Source: Phenylobacterium sp. (GTDB lineage: Bacteria > Pseudomonadota > Alphaproteobacteria > Caulobacterales > Caulobacteraceae). Taken from it: a stretch of 64,000 nt of DNA. Of the stretch, positions 7,848 to 17,460 are shown one piece after another; position 1 is the first letter of the stretch; every line of letters starts with the position of its first letter. The notes beneath the pieces were generated by a model, which was not told the origin of the DNA, did no database searches, and was given only the letters and a program-made list of their open reading frames with translations. Location of the stretch: the NCBI RefSeq assembly GCF_025934275.1, contig NZ_JAICYI010000001.1, forward strand, positions 62,001 to 126,000. The letters are read 5' to 3'. The translations under genes and the position numbers were made by a program.

Positions 7848-8411
7848 ACGCACGATCCGGCGCTGGACGCGCACGAACACGCCGAGCATGCCGAGCATGC
7901 GGCGCACGCCAATGACCCGTTCATCTCGCGGGTGTCGATCACCATCGCCGTCCTGGCGGTGCTGGCGGCCTCCGTCTCCAGCCTGGAGAACGTCGAGGAG
8001 GCGGGCGCCATCAATTCCGCCAGCGAGGCGGTGCTGGCGCAGGACCAGGCCACCGACCTGTGGAACGAGTACCAGGCCGACAGCCTGAAGAAGCACCTTT
8101 ACGGCATCGCCGCCGACGCGGGCGGCGCGAAGGCCGGCAAGTACGCGCTGACCTCGAAGGAGCAGACCGCCAAGCAGGACCACATCAGCGGCGAGGCCAA
8201 GGCCAAGGAGTCCGAGCGCGAGGCGCTGATGCGGGCGAGCGGCCTCCACGAACACCGCCACCACTGGCTGACCGGCGCGGCGACCATGATCGAGATCGGC
8301 ATCGCCATCTCGACGGTGGCGATCATCACCCGTCGGCGGGCGTTCTGGCAGGGCTCGATCCTGCTGGGCGTGGTCGGCCTCGCCCTCCTGGGCGCCGCCT
8401 ACCTCGTCTAG
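7845..8411 (+). CDS. DUF4337-family membrane protein
   Basis: 188 aa. A His/Glu/Ala-rich N-terminus (HEHAEHAEHAAHAND) leads into a transmembrane helix (ISITIAVLAVLAAS-like). Then comes a soluble helical section with NEYQADSLKKHLY and many Lys/Glu/Ala residues, and two C-terminal helices (ATMIEIGIAISTVAIITRR and SILLGVVGLALLGAAYLV). This is the arrangement of DUF4337 proteins, whose function is unknown. Its TAG stop shares the CTAG at 8408-8411 with the convergent lipoprotein gene. The start codon lies within a hairpin. Confidence 0.8.
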   Translation: MTHDPALDAHEHAEHAEHAAHANDPFISRVSITIAVLAVLAASVSSLENVEEAGAINSASEAVLAQDQATDLWNEYQADSLKKHLYGIAADAGGAKAGKYALTSKEQTAKQDHISGEAKAKESEREALMRASGLHEHRHHWLTGAATMIEIGIAISTVAIITRRRAFWQGSILLGVVGLALLGAAYLV

Positions 8412-8998
8412 CGCGGCTTCGGCGGCGCCGGGTACTGGATGCGCGGCCGCAGGTTCTCGATCACCGCGTGGGCGTCGAAGGCGCGCGGATCGTCCGCGGG
8501 CTTGGCGCCCTTGTGCATCTTGATCTCGGCGGCGGCCTCGAACTTCTCGATCGTGCGCACGTCGTAGCGGTCGGCCCAGAACGGGTCGCCCCAGAACGGG
8601 TCCCAGGTCCGCCAGCCGAAGCCGCGGCCGTGGAATCGCCAGGAGGGCCGCCAGAAGCCGTAGCCGCCGTACCAGGGATGGTACAGCGGGTCAGGCTCGA
8701 CGTAGCTGCGCGCGTCGGCGTTGGTGTGCCGGTCGACCATCTCGAACCAGTCGTAGCCCTGCTGCACGGTCAGCTCCGCCGAGCGGAACAGCAGGTAGGC
8801 TTCGACCGTCTCGCGGCTGGTCAGTGTGTTGCCCTGGAAGCTCACGCGCCAGCGGTCGGGCTCGACGCGGATCTCGGAATATCCGCCGGACGTCGCCTGG
8901 CCGGGAATATTCGGCTGGTAGGGGGTGGCCGTCGTGCAGGCCGCGAGCCCGGCCGCCAAGGCCATTGAGACGGCGAATGCGGCTGTTCTCTTCGTCAT
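8408..8998 (-). CDS. Outer-membrane-type lipoprotein, CC0125/CC1285-like
   Basis: 196 aa. A lipoprotein signal peptide ends in LAACTT, giving a lipidated Cys near residue 21. The mature part contains YSEIRVEPDRWRVSFQGN and YLLFRSAELTVQQGYDWFE. A Trp/Gly/Phe-rich middle and PRIQYP near the end follow. The block TSRETVEAYLLFRSAEL resembles the CC0125/CC1285 lipoprotein family known from Caulobacterales. Residues after the Cys (TT) do not suggest inner-membrane retention. Function unknown. It converges on the DUF4337 gene with a 4-base stop overlap. Confidence 0.8.
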   Translation of the reverse strand: MTKRTAAFAVSMALAAGLAACTTATPYQPNIPGQATSGGYSEIRVEPDRWRVSFQGNTLTSRETVEAYLLFRSAELTVQQGYDWFEMVDRHTNADARSYVEPDPLYHPWYGGYGFWRPSWRFHGRGFGWRTWDPFWGDPFWADRYDVRTIEKFEAAAEIKMHKGAKPADDPRAFDAHAVIENLRPRIQYPAPPKPR

Positions 8999-9187
8999 TT
9001 CTGATCTCTAGCTAACCACCTGTCCCTCGAGTCAAGCCTCAGGCGCCACAACACTTCGCCGCAATTGTGGTTGCCATGATGCAGCTCAATTGCAGGCGGC
9101 GTCCCAGGGCCGGGCGTCCGATGTGCGGGAACCCGCCCCGGTTCCTCGAGGGTTTGAATCACCGGCGAACCCGCCCGGAGCCGGACG

Positions 9188-9394
9188 ATGCAGGTCGAAT
9201 CCACTGCGATCCGCGATATCGACTACGACGCCGAGCGCGCCAAGCTCCTGGTGCGCTTCGCCTCGGGCGAGCGGTATGTCTACGTCGGCGTGCCCGGCGA
9301 GGTGCACCGCTCGTTCTGCGAGGCGGAATCCAAGGGCCGCTTTTTCCAGGCCGAGATCCGCGACCGCTATCCGTACAACCGGCTGGACAGCTGA
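9188..9394 (+). CDS. KTSC domain protein
   Basis: 68 aa, essentially one KTSC domain. It opens with VESTAIRDIDYDAERAKLLVRF, followed by the beta-rich YVYVGVP, the helix VHRSFCEAESKGRFFQAEI, and DRYPYNRL at the end. The family takes its name from a Lys-Thr-Ser-Cys pattern; here SFCEAESKG occupies that zone. The function of free-standing KTSC proteins is unknown, though some are linked to nucleic-acid enzymes. It is convergent with argG, 12 bp between stops. Confidence 0.85.
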   Translation: MQVESTAIRDIDYDAERAKLLVRFASGERYVYVGVPGEVHRSFCEAESKGRFFQAEIRDRYPYNRLDS

Positions 9395-9406
9395 GTCCGA
9401 CGGGGC

Positions 9407-10630
9407 TCAGCGCCGGTCGCGGCTGGCCTTCACGCGCAGACGGAGCGCATTGAGCTTGATGAAGCCCGCGGCGTCGCGGTGGTCGTAGGCGACGGCGCCC
9501 TCCTCGAAAGTCACCAGCTCCTTGTCGTAGAGCGAATAGGGGCTCTCGCGGCCGGTCACGGTGACGTTGCCCTTGTAGAGCTTCACCCGCACGCGGCCCG
9601 AAACCATCGCCTGGGACTGGTCGATGGCGGCCTGCAGCATCTCGCGCTCGGGCGAGAACCAGAAGCCGTTGTAGATGAGCTCGGCGTAGCGCGGCATGAG
9701 CTCGTCCTTCAGGTGCATGGCCCCTCGGTCGAGGGTGATGCTCTCGATGCCGCGGTGGGCGGCCAGGAGGATCGTGCCGCCCGGCGTCTCGTAGACGCCG
9801 CGCGACTTCATGCCGACGAAACGGTTCTCCACCAGGTCGAGCCGGCCGATGCCGTTGTCGTGGCCGAGCTGGTTCAGCCGGGTCAGCAGGCCGGCGGGCG
9901 AAAGCCGCTCGCCGTCGATCGCGACGGGATCGCCCTTCTCGAAGTCGATGGCCGCCTCGGTCGGCCGGTCGGGCGCGTCCTCCGGCGAGACGGTCCGCTG
10001 GTGGACGAACTCCGGCGCGGGCTCGGCGGGGTCCTCCAGCGCGTTGCCCTCCGAAGATGAGTGCAGCAGGTTCGCATCGACGCTGAACGGCGGCTCGTTG
10101 CGCTTGTCGCGGGCGACCGGGATGCCGTGGCGGTCGGCATAGGCGACCTCGTCGGCGCGGCCCTTGAACGGCCACTCGCGCCACACGGCCAGCACCCGGA
10201 TGTCGGGCTCCAGCGCGTAATAGCTCACTTCGAAGCGGACCTGGTCGTTGCCCTTGCCGGTCGCGCCATGGCTGACCGCGTCGGCCCCGACCTGGCGGGC
10301 GACCTCGATCTGCGCCTTGGCGATCAACGGTCTGGCGATCGAGGTGCCGAGCAGGTACTGCCCCTCATAGACCGCGTTGGCGCGGAACATCGGGAACACG
10401 TAGTCGCGGACGAACTCTTCGCGCAGGTCCGGCATGAAGATGTTCTCGGGCTTGACGCCCATCGCCAGGGCCTTCTCGCGCGCCGGCTCCAGCTCGCCGC
10501 CCTGCCCGAGGTCGGCGGTGAAGGTCACCACCTCGCAGCCGTAGGTTTCCTGCAGCCACCTGACCGCGACGAGGGTGTCGAGGCCGCCGGAATAGGCGAG
10601 CACGACTTTCTTGATGGGCTTCTCGGCCAT
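9407..10630 (-). CDS. argG: Argininosuccinate synthase
   Basis: 407 aa, the usual length. It has the N-type ATP pyrophosphatase motif AYSGGLDT near the N-terminus, [10 protein letters not shown], and [13 protein letters not shown] for citrulline/aspartate binding. The C-terminal [11 protein letters not shown] segment is also present. It condenses citrulline and aspartate with ATP to argininosuccinate in arginine biosynthesis (cytosol). ATG 10630 was chosen because [16 protein letters not shown] matches the normal N-terminus. No other arginine genes are adjacent. It follows the small membrane protein gene by 77 bp on the same strand. Confidence 0.97.
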   Translation of the reverse strand: MAEKPIKKVVLAYSGGLDTLVAVRWLQETYGCEVVTFTADLGQGGELEPAREKALAMGVKPENIFMPDLREEFVRDYVFPMFRANAVYEGQYLLGTSIARPLIAKAQIEVARQVGADAVSHGATGKGNDQVRFEVSYYALEPDIRVLAVWREWPFKGRADEVAYADRHGIPVARDKRNEPPFSVDANLLHSSSEGNALEDPAEPAPEFVHQRTVSPEDAPDRPTEAAIDFEKGDPVAIDGERLSPAGLLTRLNQLGHDNGIGRLDLVENRFVGMKSRGVYETPGGTILLAAHRGIESITLDRGAMHLKDELMPRYAELIYNGFWFSPEREMLQAAIDQSQAMVSGRVRVKLYKGNVTVTGRESPYSLYDKELVTFEEGAVAYDHRDAAGFIKLNALRLRVKASRDRR

Positions 10631-10707
10631 GGAGGTCGGGGCGGTCCTTCGCGGGCGGGAGGAAAGGTCGCGCGCCTTTAAGGGCGAACGGGCGGGCGGT
10701 TCAAGGC

Positions 10708-11043
10708 TTAAGCGCCGTCGCCCTTCTCCAGATCGTCGAGCGCCGCGCGCATCCAGCGCAGGTGCAAGAGCGCGATCAGCGAGGCGGCGGTCGCGCGGAT
10801 GCCGAACACGATCGCCGCGGCGTCGAAGCTGGCCGAGCGCTCGCGCGCCTGCAGGGCGAGCCACAGCGAGAGCGCGAAGGCGCCGCCCGGCAGCGCCCAT
10901 ATCCCCAGCCCGCGGCCGATCCGGCCGATCGGCAGGCGCACGGCCTGGCCGGGCCGGGTCTTGGCCCAGGCCTCGCGCGAGGCGCCGAACATGATGGCGA
11001 GCGCGATCACCCACAGCCCGTCGCCGAGGTAGCTGAACGCCAA
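10708..11043 (-). CDS. Small membrane protein, unknown function
   Basis: 111 aa from a TTG at 11043, only 1 bp after the kup stop. Three hydrophobic helices are evident ([53 protein letters not shown]), ending in a charged tail [10 protein letters not shown] do not recognise a named family. The tight spacing suggests co-transcription with kup, so a role in the membrane at the potassium transporter is possible but speculative. Confidence 0.6.
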   Translation of the reverse strand: MAFSYLGDGLWVIALAIMFGASREAWAKTRPGQAVRLPIGRIGRGLGIWALPGGAFALSLWLALQARERSASFDAAAIVFGIRATAASLIALLHLRWMRAALDDLEKGDGA

Positions 11044-11044
11044 G

Positions 11045-12970
11045 CTACACCGTCACCTGGGCGCCCATCTCCACGACGCGCCCGGGCGGGATCTTGTAGA
11101 AATCGGTGGGGTTGGCGGCGTTGCGCATCAGGAAGATGAACAGCTTGTCCTGCCACAGCGGCATGCCGGACTGGGCCGAGGGCACTACCGAACGGCGGCC
11201 CAGGAAGAAGCTGGTGGCCATGATGTCGAACTTCAGGCCGAGCTTGCGGCACAGCGCCAGCGCCCGCGGCACATTGGGGCTCTCCATGAAGCCGTAGTTG
11301 ACGATCACCTTCTTGAAGTCGTCGTTGACCGGCTCGATGCGCACCCGCTGGCTCTCGGAGACCCGCGGCGTCTCGGCGGTGTGCAGCGTCAGGATGATGT
11401 TCTTCTCGTGCAGCACCTTGTTGTGCTTGAGATTGTGCATCAGGGCGACGGGCGCCATCTCCGGATCCGAGGTCAGGAACACCGCCGTGCCGGGCGCGCG
11501 GTATGGCGCGCGGGCCTTCAGGATCTCCGACAGCTCGATCAGCGGCACGCTGTCCCGGCGGGTCTTTTCGGTCAGGATCTGCGCCCCGCGCGTCCAGGTG
11601 ACCATGATCGTCACCAGCCCCGCCCCCAGGGCCAGCGGCAGCCAGGCGCCCTGCGGGATCTTCAACAGGTTCGAGGAGATGAAGGTCACGTCCAGGATCC
11701 CGAAGCCGGTGGAGGCCAGGGCCGCCTGCCAGATCGGCCGTTTCCACATCCAGCGGACGATCACGAAGAACAGCAGGGTGTCGACGAACATCGCCCCGGT
11801 CACCGCGATGCCGTAGGCGGCGGCGAGGTTGGACGAGGTGCGGAACATCACCAGGAGGACCACGACCCCGATCATCAGCAGCGTGTTGACCTGCGGCACG
11901 AAGATCTGCCCCGCCTGGGTCTCGGAGGTGCGGCGGATCGAGATGCGCGGGAACAGGCCGAGCTGCACCGCCTGCTGGGTCATCGAGAAGGCGCCGGTGA
12001 TCACCGCCTGGGAGGCGATCACGGTGGCTACCGTCACCAGGATCAGCACCGGCCAATAGATCGGGTGCGGGATCATCTTGTAGAACGGATCGACCGCGGC
12101 GGCCGGCCTGTGCAGCACCAGGGCTCCCTGGCCGAGGTAGTTCAGGAGCAGGCAGGGCAGCACCAGGAACAGCCACGCGGCGCGGATCGGGTTGCGCCCG
12201 AAGTGGCCCATGTCGGCGTACAGCGCCTCGGCTCCGGTGACGGCCAGGAACACGCTGCCCAGGATGGCGAAGCCCAGGAAGCCGTTCTGGAACAGGAAGA
12301 TCACGCCGTAGTGCGGCGAGAGCCCACGGAACACCGACAGGTCGTCCTTCAGGTGGAACAGCCCGAGGCCCGCGAGGACCAGGAACCATAGGGCGGTGAT
12401 CGGTCCGAAGAAGCGCGCGACGCTCGCCGTGCCCCGCGACTGGACCAGGAACAGCGCCACCAGGATGCCGATCGAGATCGGCACCACGAGCTCGGCCAGC
12501 GCATGCGGCGCGCCCGGCGCGTCGCGCACCCCTTCCACGGCGGCCAGCACCGAGACCGCGGGCGTGATGATCCCGTCGCCGTAGAACAGCGAGGCGCCCA
12601 GCATGCCGAGCAGCAGCACCAGCCCCGATCGCTTGGGCACGATGCGCTGGGCGAGCGCCATCAGCGCCAGCGTGCCGCCCTCGCCCTTGTTGTCGGCGCG
12701 CATCAGGAAGACGACGTATTTCACCGTCACGATAAGGATCAGCGCCCAGGTGACGAGGGAGACGACGCCCAGCACCGAGAGTTCCGCAGAGCCGCCGCTG
12801 CGACTGTGGCGGAGCGCCTCGCGCATCGCGTAGAGCGGGCTCGTGCCGATGTCCCCGAACACCACGCCCATGGAGCCCAGGGCGAGCGCGAAGAAGCTCT
12901 CCGACTGCGGGGTGTGGGCGTGCGGGGGTTCGTCCAGGGCCTGGGCGGAGGCGCCGGCCGTGTCAGCCAT
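11045..12970 (-). CDS. kup: Kup-family potassium uptake permease
   Basis: 641 aa. The N-terminal cytosolic tail runs into GSMGVVFGDIGTSPLYAMREAL, the Kup signature GDIGTSPLYA. About twelve membrane helices follow, then a cytoplasmic C-terminal domain of some 170 residues (starting near TEKTRRDSVPL). Kup transports K+ with protons across the inner membrane. Start ATG 12970 has GGAG 7 bp upstream on the minus strand. The gene is divergent from the SDR gene at 13127. Confidence 0.95.
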   Translation of the reverse strand: MADTAGASAQALDEPPHAHTPQSESFFALALGSMGVVFGDIGTSPLYAMREALRHSRSGGSAELSVLGVVSLVTWALILIVTVKYVVFLMRADNKGEGGTLALMALAQRIVPKRSGLVLLLGMLGASLFYGDGIITPAVSVLAAVEGVRDAPGAPHALAELVVPISIGILVALFLVQSRGTASVARFFGPITALWFLVLAGLGLFHLKDDLSVFRGLSPHYGVIFLFQNGFLGFAILGSVFLAVTGAEALYADMGHFGRNPIRAAWLFLVLPCLLLNYLGQGALVLHRPAAAVDPFYKMIPHPIYWPVLILVTVATVIASQAVITGAFSMTQQAVQLGLFPRISIRRTSETQAGQIFVPQVNTLLMIGVVVLLVMFRTSSNLAAAYGIAVTGAMFVDTLLFFVIVRWMWKRPIWQAALASTGFGILDVTFISSNLLKIPQGAWLPLALGAGLVTIMVTWTRGAQILTEKTRRDSVPLIELSEILKARAPYRAPGTAVFLTSDPEMAPVALMHNLKHNKVLHEKNIILTLHTAETPRVSESQRVRIEPVNDDFKKVIVNYGFMESPNVPRALALCRKLGLKFDIMATSFFLGRRSVVPSAQSGMPLWQDKLFIFLMRNAANPTDFYKIPPGRVVEMGAQVTV

Positions 12971-13126
12971 CCGTAGTCTCCGGGAACGGCGTGGGTTCCC
13001 TTGCGGCCCGATGCCGACGTGCGGCGGGCGCGATACACCTAAACTCCGGCGCGTTCAACGGGATGCACCCGAGTTGGCGCGGGCCGCCGCGGGCCTTAGG
13101 CTGGGAGCCGGCTAGGGAGGGGCGGA

Positions 13127-13927
13127 ATGGACCGCAGGCTCGCGTTGGTGACGGGCGCTTCGGCCGGGATCGGGGCGGCCTTCGCGCGCATCCTGGCGAG
13201 CCACGGCTACGACCTGGCGCTGACCGCCCGCCGCGCCGAGCGGCTGGAGAGCCTGGCCGACGAGATCCGCCTGCGATATGGCGTCGAGACCCTGGTGCTG
13301 CCCGCCGATCTCGCCGATCCCGGCGCGCCGGGCAAACTCGCCGCCGACCTCGCCGCCCAGGGCCGCAGCGTCGATGCGCTGATCAACAACGCCGGCTACG
13401 GCCTGCCGGGGTCGTACGCCACGACGCGCTGGGAGGACCAGGCGGCGTTCATCCAGGTGATGGTGACCGCACCCTGCGAGCTGGCCCACCGGGTGCTTGC
13501 CGGCATGGTCGAGCGCCGGTTCGGCCGCATCGTCAACGTCGCCTCGCTGGCCGGGCTGGTGCCGCCCTCGGCGGGACACACCCTCTACGGCGCGGCCAAG
13601 GCCTTCCTGGTGAAGTTCTCCCAGAGCCTGCACCTGGAGGGCGAGGCCCACGGGGTGCATGTCTCGGCGCTCTGTCCGGGCTTCACCTTTTCGGAGTTCC
13701 ACGACGTGACCGGGACCCGCCGGCAGATCGAAGCCTCGACGCCCGCGTGGCTGTGGCTCGGGGCCGACGAGGTGGCCGCGGCGGGCTACGAGGCGGTGGA
13801 GGCCAACCGTCCGATCTGCGTGCCCGGGACGCCGAACAAGGCGATCGCCGCGGTCGCCAAGCTCCTGCCCGACGAGTGGGGCCTGGCGGTCATGGCCTCC
13901 CAGGGGCCGCGATTCCGGAAGACCTGA
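13127..13927 (+). CDS. SDR family NAD(P)-dependent oxidoreductase
   Basis: 266 aa. Cofactor motif TGASAGIG near the N-terminus, NNAGYGLPG, catalytic Ser in VNVASLAGLVPPS and YGAAK (YxxxK). The pattern PGFTFSEFHDV after the active site resembles the DltE/YqjQ-type SDRs. GGGAGGGG sits just before ATG 13127. The last 38 bp overlap the convergent MarC-family gene. No pathway partner is adjacent. Confidence 0.88.
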   Translation: MDRRLALVTGASAGIGAAFARILASHGYDLALTARRAERLESLADEIRLRYGVETLVLPADLADPGAPGKLAADLAAQGRSVDALINNAGYGLPGSYATTRWEDQAAFIQVMVTAPCELAHRVLAGMVERRFGRIVNVASLAGLVPPSAGHTLYGAAKAFLVKFSQSLHLEGEAHGVHVSALCPGFTFSEFHDVTGTRRQIEASTPAWLWLGADEVAAAGYEAVEANRPICVPGTPNKAIAAVAKLLPDEWGLAVMASQGPRFRKT

Positions 13928-14579
13928 TCAGGCCGTGCGTGGCCTCCGACAGCCCGGCCAGGATGAACTGCACGGCCATGGCGCACAGGATCAGGCCCAG
14001 CACGCGCACCACGATGGTCAGCCCGATGCGGCCGAGCGCGCGGGTGATCAGCGGGGTCGCCAGGAACGACAGCAGGGTCGAGACCGCCACTAGGGCGATC
14101 ACCGCCACGCCGACGGCCGCGCCCGCCAGGCCGAAAGCCTTCGCCTGGCTCGCGTAGATGATCACCGTCGAGATCGCGCCGGGGCCGATCAGCAGCGGCA
14201 TGGCGAACGGGACGATCATCCGCTCGAACCGCTGGGTCACCGCCTCGCGCCGGCTCTTCGGCTGGGCGTCGGCCACCTCGGCCGACTTGGTCGAGAGGTC
14301 GTCGCGGACCATGTCCAGGCCGAGCACGAACAGGATCACCCCGCCGGCGATGCGGAAGGCGGACAGCGAAATGCCGAAGAAGGCGAGCAGCCCCAGCCCC
14401 GTGAAGTAGAAGAAGGTCAGGAAGCCCAGGACGAACAGCGCGATGTAGACGGCGAGTTGCGCCCGGTCCCGCGCGCTCACCCCGGCCGTTCCCGCCGCGA
14501 AGAACGGCACGTTGCCGACCGGATCGATCAGCGCGAACAGGGCGACGAAAAAGTTGACCGCGAACTCGGCTGGGCTCAT
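13890..14579 (-). CDS. MarC family integral membrane protein
   Basis: 229 aa, six hydrophobic helices. It opens with FFVALFALIDPVGNVPFFAAG, the conserved MarC start (DPxGNxPxF). A second half-repeat contains MIVPFAMPLLIGPGAIST. MarC proteins lie in the inner membrane; an early link to multiple antibiotic resistance was not upheld and their function is open. The C-terminus overlaps the SDR gene on the other strand by 38 bp. It is divergent from pyrF, with 80 bp between starts. Confidence 0.92.
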   Translation of the reverse strand: MSPAEFAVNFFVALFALIDPVGNVPFFAAGTAGVSARDRAQLAVYIALFVLGFLTFFYFTGLGLLAFFGISLSAFRIAGGVILFVLGLDMVRDDLSTKSAEVADAQPKSRREAVTQRFERMIVPFAMPLLIGPGAISTVIIYASQAKAFGLAGAAVGVAVIALVAVSTLLSFLATPLITRALGRIGLTIVVRVLGLILCAMAVQFILAGLSEATHGLIRSSGIAAPGRP

Positions 14580-14659
14580 GCAAACCCCTTAGCCCGAATC
14601 GAAGCGCCGCCGAACCGCCGCCCGCGGTTCGCCTGCGCGCCTGCCCGGAAGGAGCCGCC

Positions 14660-15382
14660 ATGGCCGCCGCCGCTCTCGCCCGCGCCGAAACCCGCGCCGA
14701 CCCGCGCCTGATCGTGCCGCTCGACTTCCCGACCGCCGAGGCGGCCCGCGCCGCGGTCGCGCGCCTGGGCCAGGCGGTGAGCTTCTACAAGGTGGGCCTC
14801 GAGCTCTTCGCGACCGATGGCATGGCGGTGGCGCGCGAGCTGAAGGCGGCCGGCAGGCAGGTGTTCCTCGACTGGAAGCTGCACGACATCCCGACCACGG
14901 TGCAGAAGGCCACGGCGGCGATCGCAGGGGCCGGCTGCGACTTCCTGACCGTGCACGGCGAGCCGCAGGTGATGGCTGCGGCGGTGCGCGGACGCGCGGG
15001 CGCGCCGCTGAAAATCCTCGCCGTCACCGTGCTCACCAGCCTCGACGACGCTGACCTGAAGGAGATGGGCTACGCCGAGAGCGCCCGCGCCCTCGTCGAG
15101 CGGCGCATCCGCCAGGCGATCGCGGCGGGCTGCGACGGGGTGATCGCGAGCCCGCACGAAGCGGCGCTTGCCCGCCGGCTGGGCGGTCCGGAGTTCCTGG
15201 TGGTCACGCCCGGCGTCCGGCCCGACTGGTCGGCGAAGAACGACCAGGCCCGCGCCGCCACGCCCGCCGAGGCGCTGCAGGCGGGCGCCTCGCATATCGT
15301 CTGCGGCCGGCCGATCACGGCGGCGGACGATCCGCACGCCGCGGCGCTGCGGGTGGTGAGCGAGATGGCCCGGATTCGCTAG
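14660..15382 (+). CDS. pyrF: Orotidine-5'-phosphate decarboxylase
   Basis: 240 aa TIM barrel converting OMP to UMP in pyrimidine synthesis. Visible motifs are LIVPLDFP at strand 1, YKVGLELF, the catalytic DWKLHDIPTT (Asp-x-Lys-x-x-Asp) and TPGVRPDW. AGASHIVCGRPIT forms the phosphate-binding end. AAGGAG precedes ATG 14660. Its TAG stop shares CTAG 15379-15382 with the convergent SDHAF4-like gene. Confidence 0.96.
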   Translation: MAAAALARAETRADPRLIVPLDFPTAEAARAAVARLGQAVSFYKVGLELFATDGMAVARELKAAGRQVFLDWKLHDIPTTVQKATAAIAGAGCDFLTVHGEPQVMAAAVRGRAGAPLKILAVTVLTSLDDADLKEMGYAESARALVERRIRQAIAAGCDGVIASPHEAALARRLGGPEFLVVTPGVRPDWSAKNDQARAATPAEALQAGASHIVCGRPITAADDPHAAALRVVSEMARIR

Positions 15383-15576
15383 AAGTCCACCGCCACGCCC
15401 TTGCGCTCCCAGTCGCCGAAGCGCGTGGGCTCGGGACCCTTCGGGCCGCCCTGCTCGGCAGGAAGCGCGGCGGTCCCGGCGCCGGCGGCTCGGCGCTGAG
15501 CGGCCTCCTCCAGCGCGCGGCGCGCCTCGGGCGTGAGCGGCTTGTCGGGGGCGGCGTTGGGCGGCGGCTCGTCCAT
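15379..15576 (-). CDS. SDHAF4-like (DUF1674) protein
   Basis: 65 aa. The Pro/Ala-rich N-terminus is followed by the strongly conserved C-terminal block GPEPTRFGDWERKGVAVDF, characteristic of DUF1674, the bacterial counterpart of succinate dehydrogenase assembly factor 4. In mitochondria SDHAF4 binds flavinylated SdhA during complex II assembly; the bacterial role is presumed similar. No sdh genes are in this window, so the gene is away from its presumed client. Stop shared with pyrF as CTAG. Confidence 0.85.
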   Translation of the reverse strand: MDEPPPNAAPDKPLTPEARRALEEAAQRRAAGAGTAALPAEQGGPKGPEPTRFGDWERKGVAVDF

Positions 15577-15725
15577 GGGCGGAGGACTACGCCTTCCGGT
15601 CCCACCGCGCCAGCGGCCGGCTGAAGTAGATCGTGATGCGATGCGTCGTTGCGCGCGCGGCGCAACGCTGGTTTCTTACGCCGTAACAGTCGCTAGACTG
15701 ACTCGAGTAATAGGGGGAATTCCAC

Positions 15726-16142
15726 ATGAAGAGATTACCGCTCGCCTTCTTCACCGCCGGCGCCACATGCGTGCTGGCTGGCATGGTCTGGGGCGCGTTC
15801 ATGGGCTCGACCGAAGACTTCACGCTTGCGCCGGCCCACGCCCACCTCAACCTCGTCGGCTGGGCCACCCTGGCGTTGATGGGGACCTTCTACCAGCTAT
15901 CCGGGAAGGGCGGACGGCTCGGATGGACAAACTTTGTCCTGTCGTTCGGCGCGGTGGTGGTGATGATCCCTTCTCTCGCTTTGTTCCTGTCGGGAAACAA
16001 GGCGGCGGACGCCGGCGTGATCGCAGGCTCGATGCTGGCCATTCTTGGAATGGCGACCTTCCTGACCGTGGTCGTCTCCTGCTGGCGCGAGGCCGGCGCG
16101 AGCGGGGCCGCGACCAGCGCCGAGATAAAGCAGGCCGCCTGA
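15726..16142 (+). CDS. Small membrane protein resembling one helix pair of heme-copper oxidase subunit I
   Basis: 138 aa with four hydrophobic helices. The segment PAHAHLNLVGWATLALMGTFYQ recalls the His-containing helix of cbb3-type oxidase or NnrS-like proteins (HxHxxxxGW). The remainder has no second conserved His set, so a full oxidase site is absent. AGGGGGAA sits 8 bp before ATG 15726, and a GCTAGACT sequence 33 bp upstream is like a Caulobacter -10 element. Function unknown. Confidence 0.65.
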   Translation: MKRLPLAFFTAGATCVLAGMVWGAFMGSTEDFTLAPAHAHLNLVGWATLALMGTFYQLSGKGGRLGWTNFVLSFGAVVVMIPSLALFLSGNKAADAGVIAGSMLAILGMATFLTVVVSCWREAGASGAATSAEIKQAA

Positions 16143-16185
16143 GATCGTCCTTGCGCCGGCGGCCGCGAGGGGCCACGCCGGCCCG

Positions 16186-17451
16186 GTGACCGAGGCGGCG
16201 CCCAGGGACGTTTCCGGCCTCGCCGCGCGCAAGGCGGCGCTGGATCTGCTCGCCGCCGCCCTGTCGCGGCGCGCCGGGCTGGAGGACGGCCTGGGCGCGC
16301 CGGCGCTGGCGGCGCTTCCGCCGCGCGACCGGGCCTTCGCCCGCGCCCTGGCCATGGCGACCTTGCGCCATCTGGGCCCCATCGACGCGGCGCTTTCGGC
16401 CCGGCTCCGGTCGCCGCCGCCGGATCAGACCCTGCAGGCGCTCCGGCTGGGCGTGGCGCAACTCTTCGTGCTCGAGACGCCGGCCCACGCTGCGGTGGGC
16501 GCGACCGTGGAGCTGGCGCCCAAGGCCCTTCGCGGCCTGGTCAACGCCGTCCTGCGGGGCCTGACGCGCGAGCCGCCCGATCTCGCCGATCCCGACCGCC
16601 TCGCGCCCGACTGGCTCTACGCGCGGTGGCGCGCGGCCTACGGCGCCGACGATGCGCGCGCCATCGCCGCCTTGATCGCCGAGGAGCCGCCGACCGATCT
16701 GACTCTGAAGCCGGACGCCGCGCCGGAAGGGCTCGCGGGGGAGCGCCTGCCGGGCGGGACGTTCCGCACGGCGATGAGCGGCGACGTCACCGGCTGGCCG
16801 GGCTTCGCCGAGGGGCGCTGGTGGGTGCAGGACGCCTCGGCCGCGGTCCCGGCGCGCGCGCTGGGCGTCCGTCCGGGCGAAACCGCGCTCGACCTCTGCG
16901 CCGCGCCCGGCGGCAAGACCCTGCAGCTCGCCGCCGCCGGCGCGCAGGTGACGGCGCTCGACCGCTCCGCGGCGCGGCTGCGGCGGGTGAGCGAGAACCT
17001 GGCGCGGACCGGCCTCGCCGCCGAGGTGGTGGCGGCCGAAGCCCAAGCCTGGCCGGATAGCCGCAGCTTCGAGGCCGTGCTGCTGGACTCGCCCTGCTCG
17101 GCGACCGGCACCTTCCGCCGCCACCCCGACGTGCTGTGGGTCGCGAGGCCATCCGATGTTCCGAAGCTGGCGCAGGTCCAGGCGCGGCTGCTCGAGGCGG
17201 CGGCGCGGCGGGTGAAGCCCGGCGGCCGTCTCGTCTACTGCGTCTGCTCGCTGGAGCCGGAGGAAGGCGAGGCGCAGGCCGCGGCGTTCCTCACCCGCGC
17301 CCCGGCGTTTCGCCTCGATCCGATCGCGCCTGGCGAAGGCGGCGCGCCCGAGGCCAGCCTCAGGGCCGATGGGACGCTCCGCATCCTGCCGCACCATCGC
17401 CCCGGCGGGACCGACGGCTTCTACGTCGCCCGCTTCCGGCGCGGCGCCTAA
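16186..17451 (+). CDS. rsmB: 16S rRNA m5C methyltransferase, RsmB/NOP family
   Basis: 421 aa from GTG 16186. An N-terminal NusB-like RNA-binding domain (about residues 10-135) precedes a Rossmann methyltransferase. The latter shows DLCAAPGGKTLQLAA (SAM site), LDSPCSATGTFRRHPD (motif IV catalytic Cys) and VYCVCSLEPEEGE (motif VI Cys). RsmB methylates C967 of 16S rRNA in E. coli. The two-Cys mechanism residues are both present. Length and domain order match RsmB rather than the shorter RsmF type. Confidence 0.9.
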   Translation: MTEAAPRDVSGLAARKAALDLLAAALSRRAGLEDGLGAPALAALPPRDRAFARALAMATLRHLGPIDAALSARLRSPPPDQTLQALRLGVAQLFVLETPAHAAVGATVELAPKALRGLVNAVLRGLTREPPDLADPDRLAPDWLYARWRAAYGADDARAIAALIAEEPPTDLTLKPDAAPEGLAGERLPGGTFRTAMSGDVTGWPGFAEGRWWVQDASAAVPARALGVRPGETALDLCAAPGGKTLQLAAAGAQVTALDRSAARLRRVSENLARTGLAAEVVAAEAQAWPDSRSFEAVLLDSPCSATGTFRRHPDVLWVARPSDVPKLAQVQARLLEAAARRVKPGGRLVYCVCSLEPEEGEAQAAAFLTRAPAFRLDPIAPGEGGAPEASLRADGTLRILPHHRPGGTDGFYVARFRRGA

Positions 17452-17460
17452 CTCCTCCTT

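Noticed and set aside
15587-15868. 93-codon minus-strand frame upstream of the SDHAF4-like gene
   Set aside because: It is antisense to the start of the 138-aa membrane protein, which has a good ribosome site; composition not protein-like.
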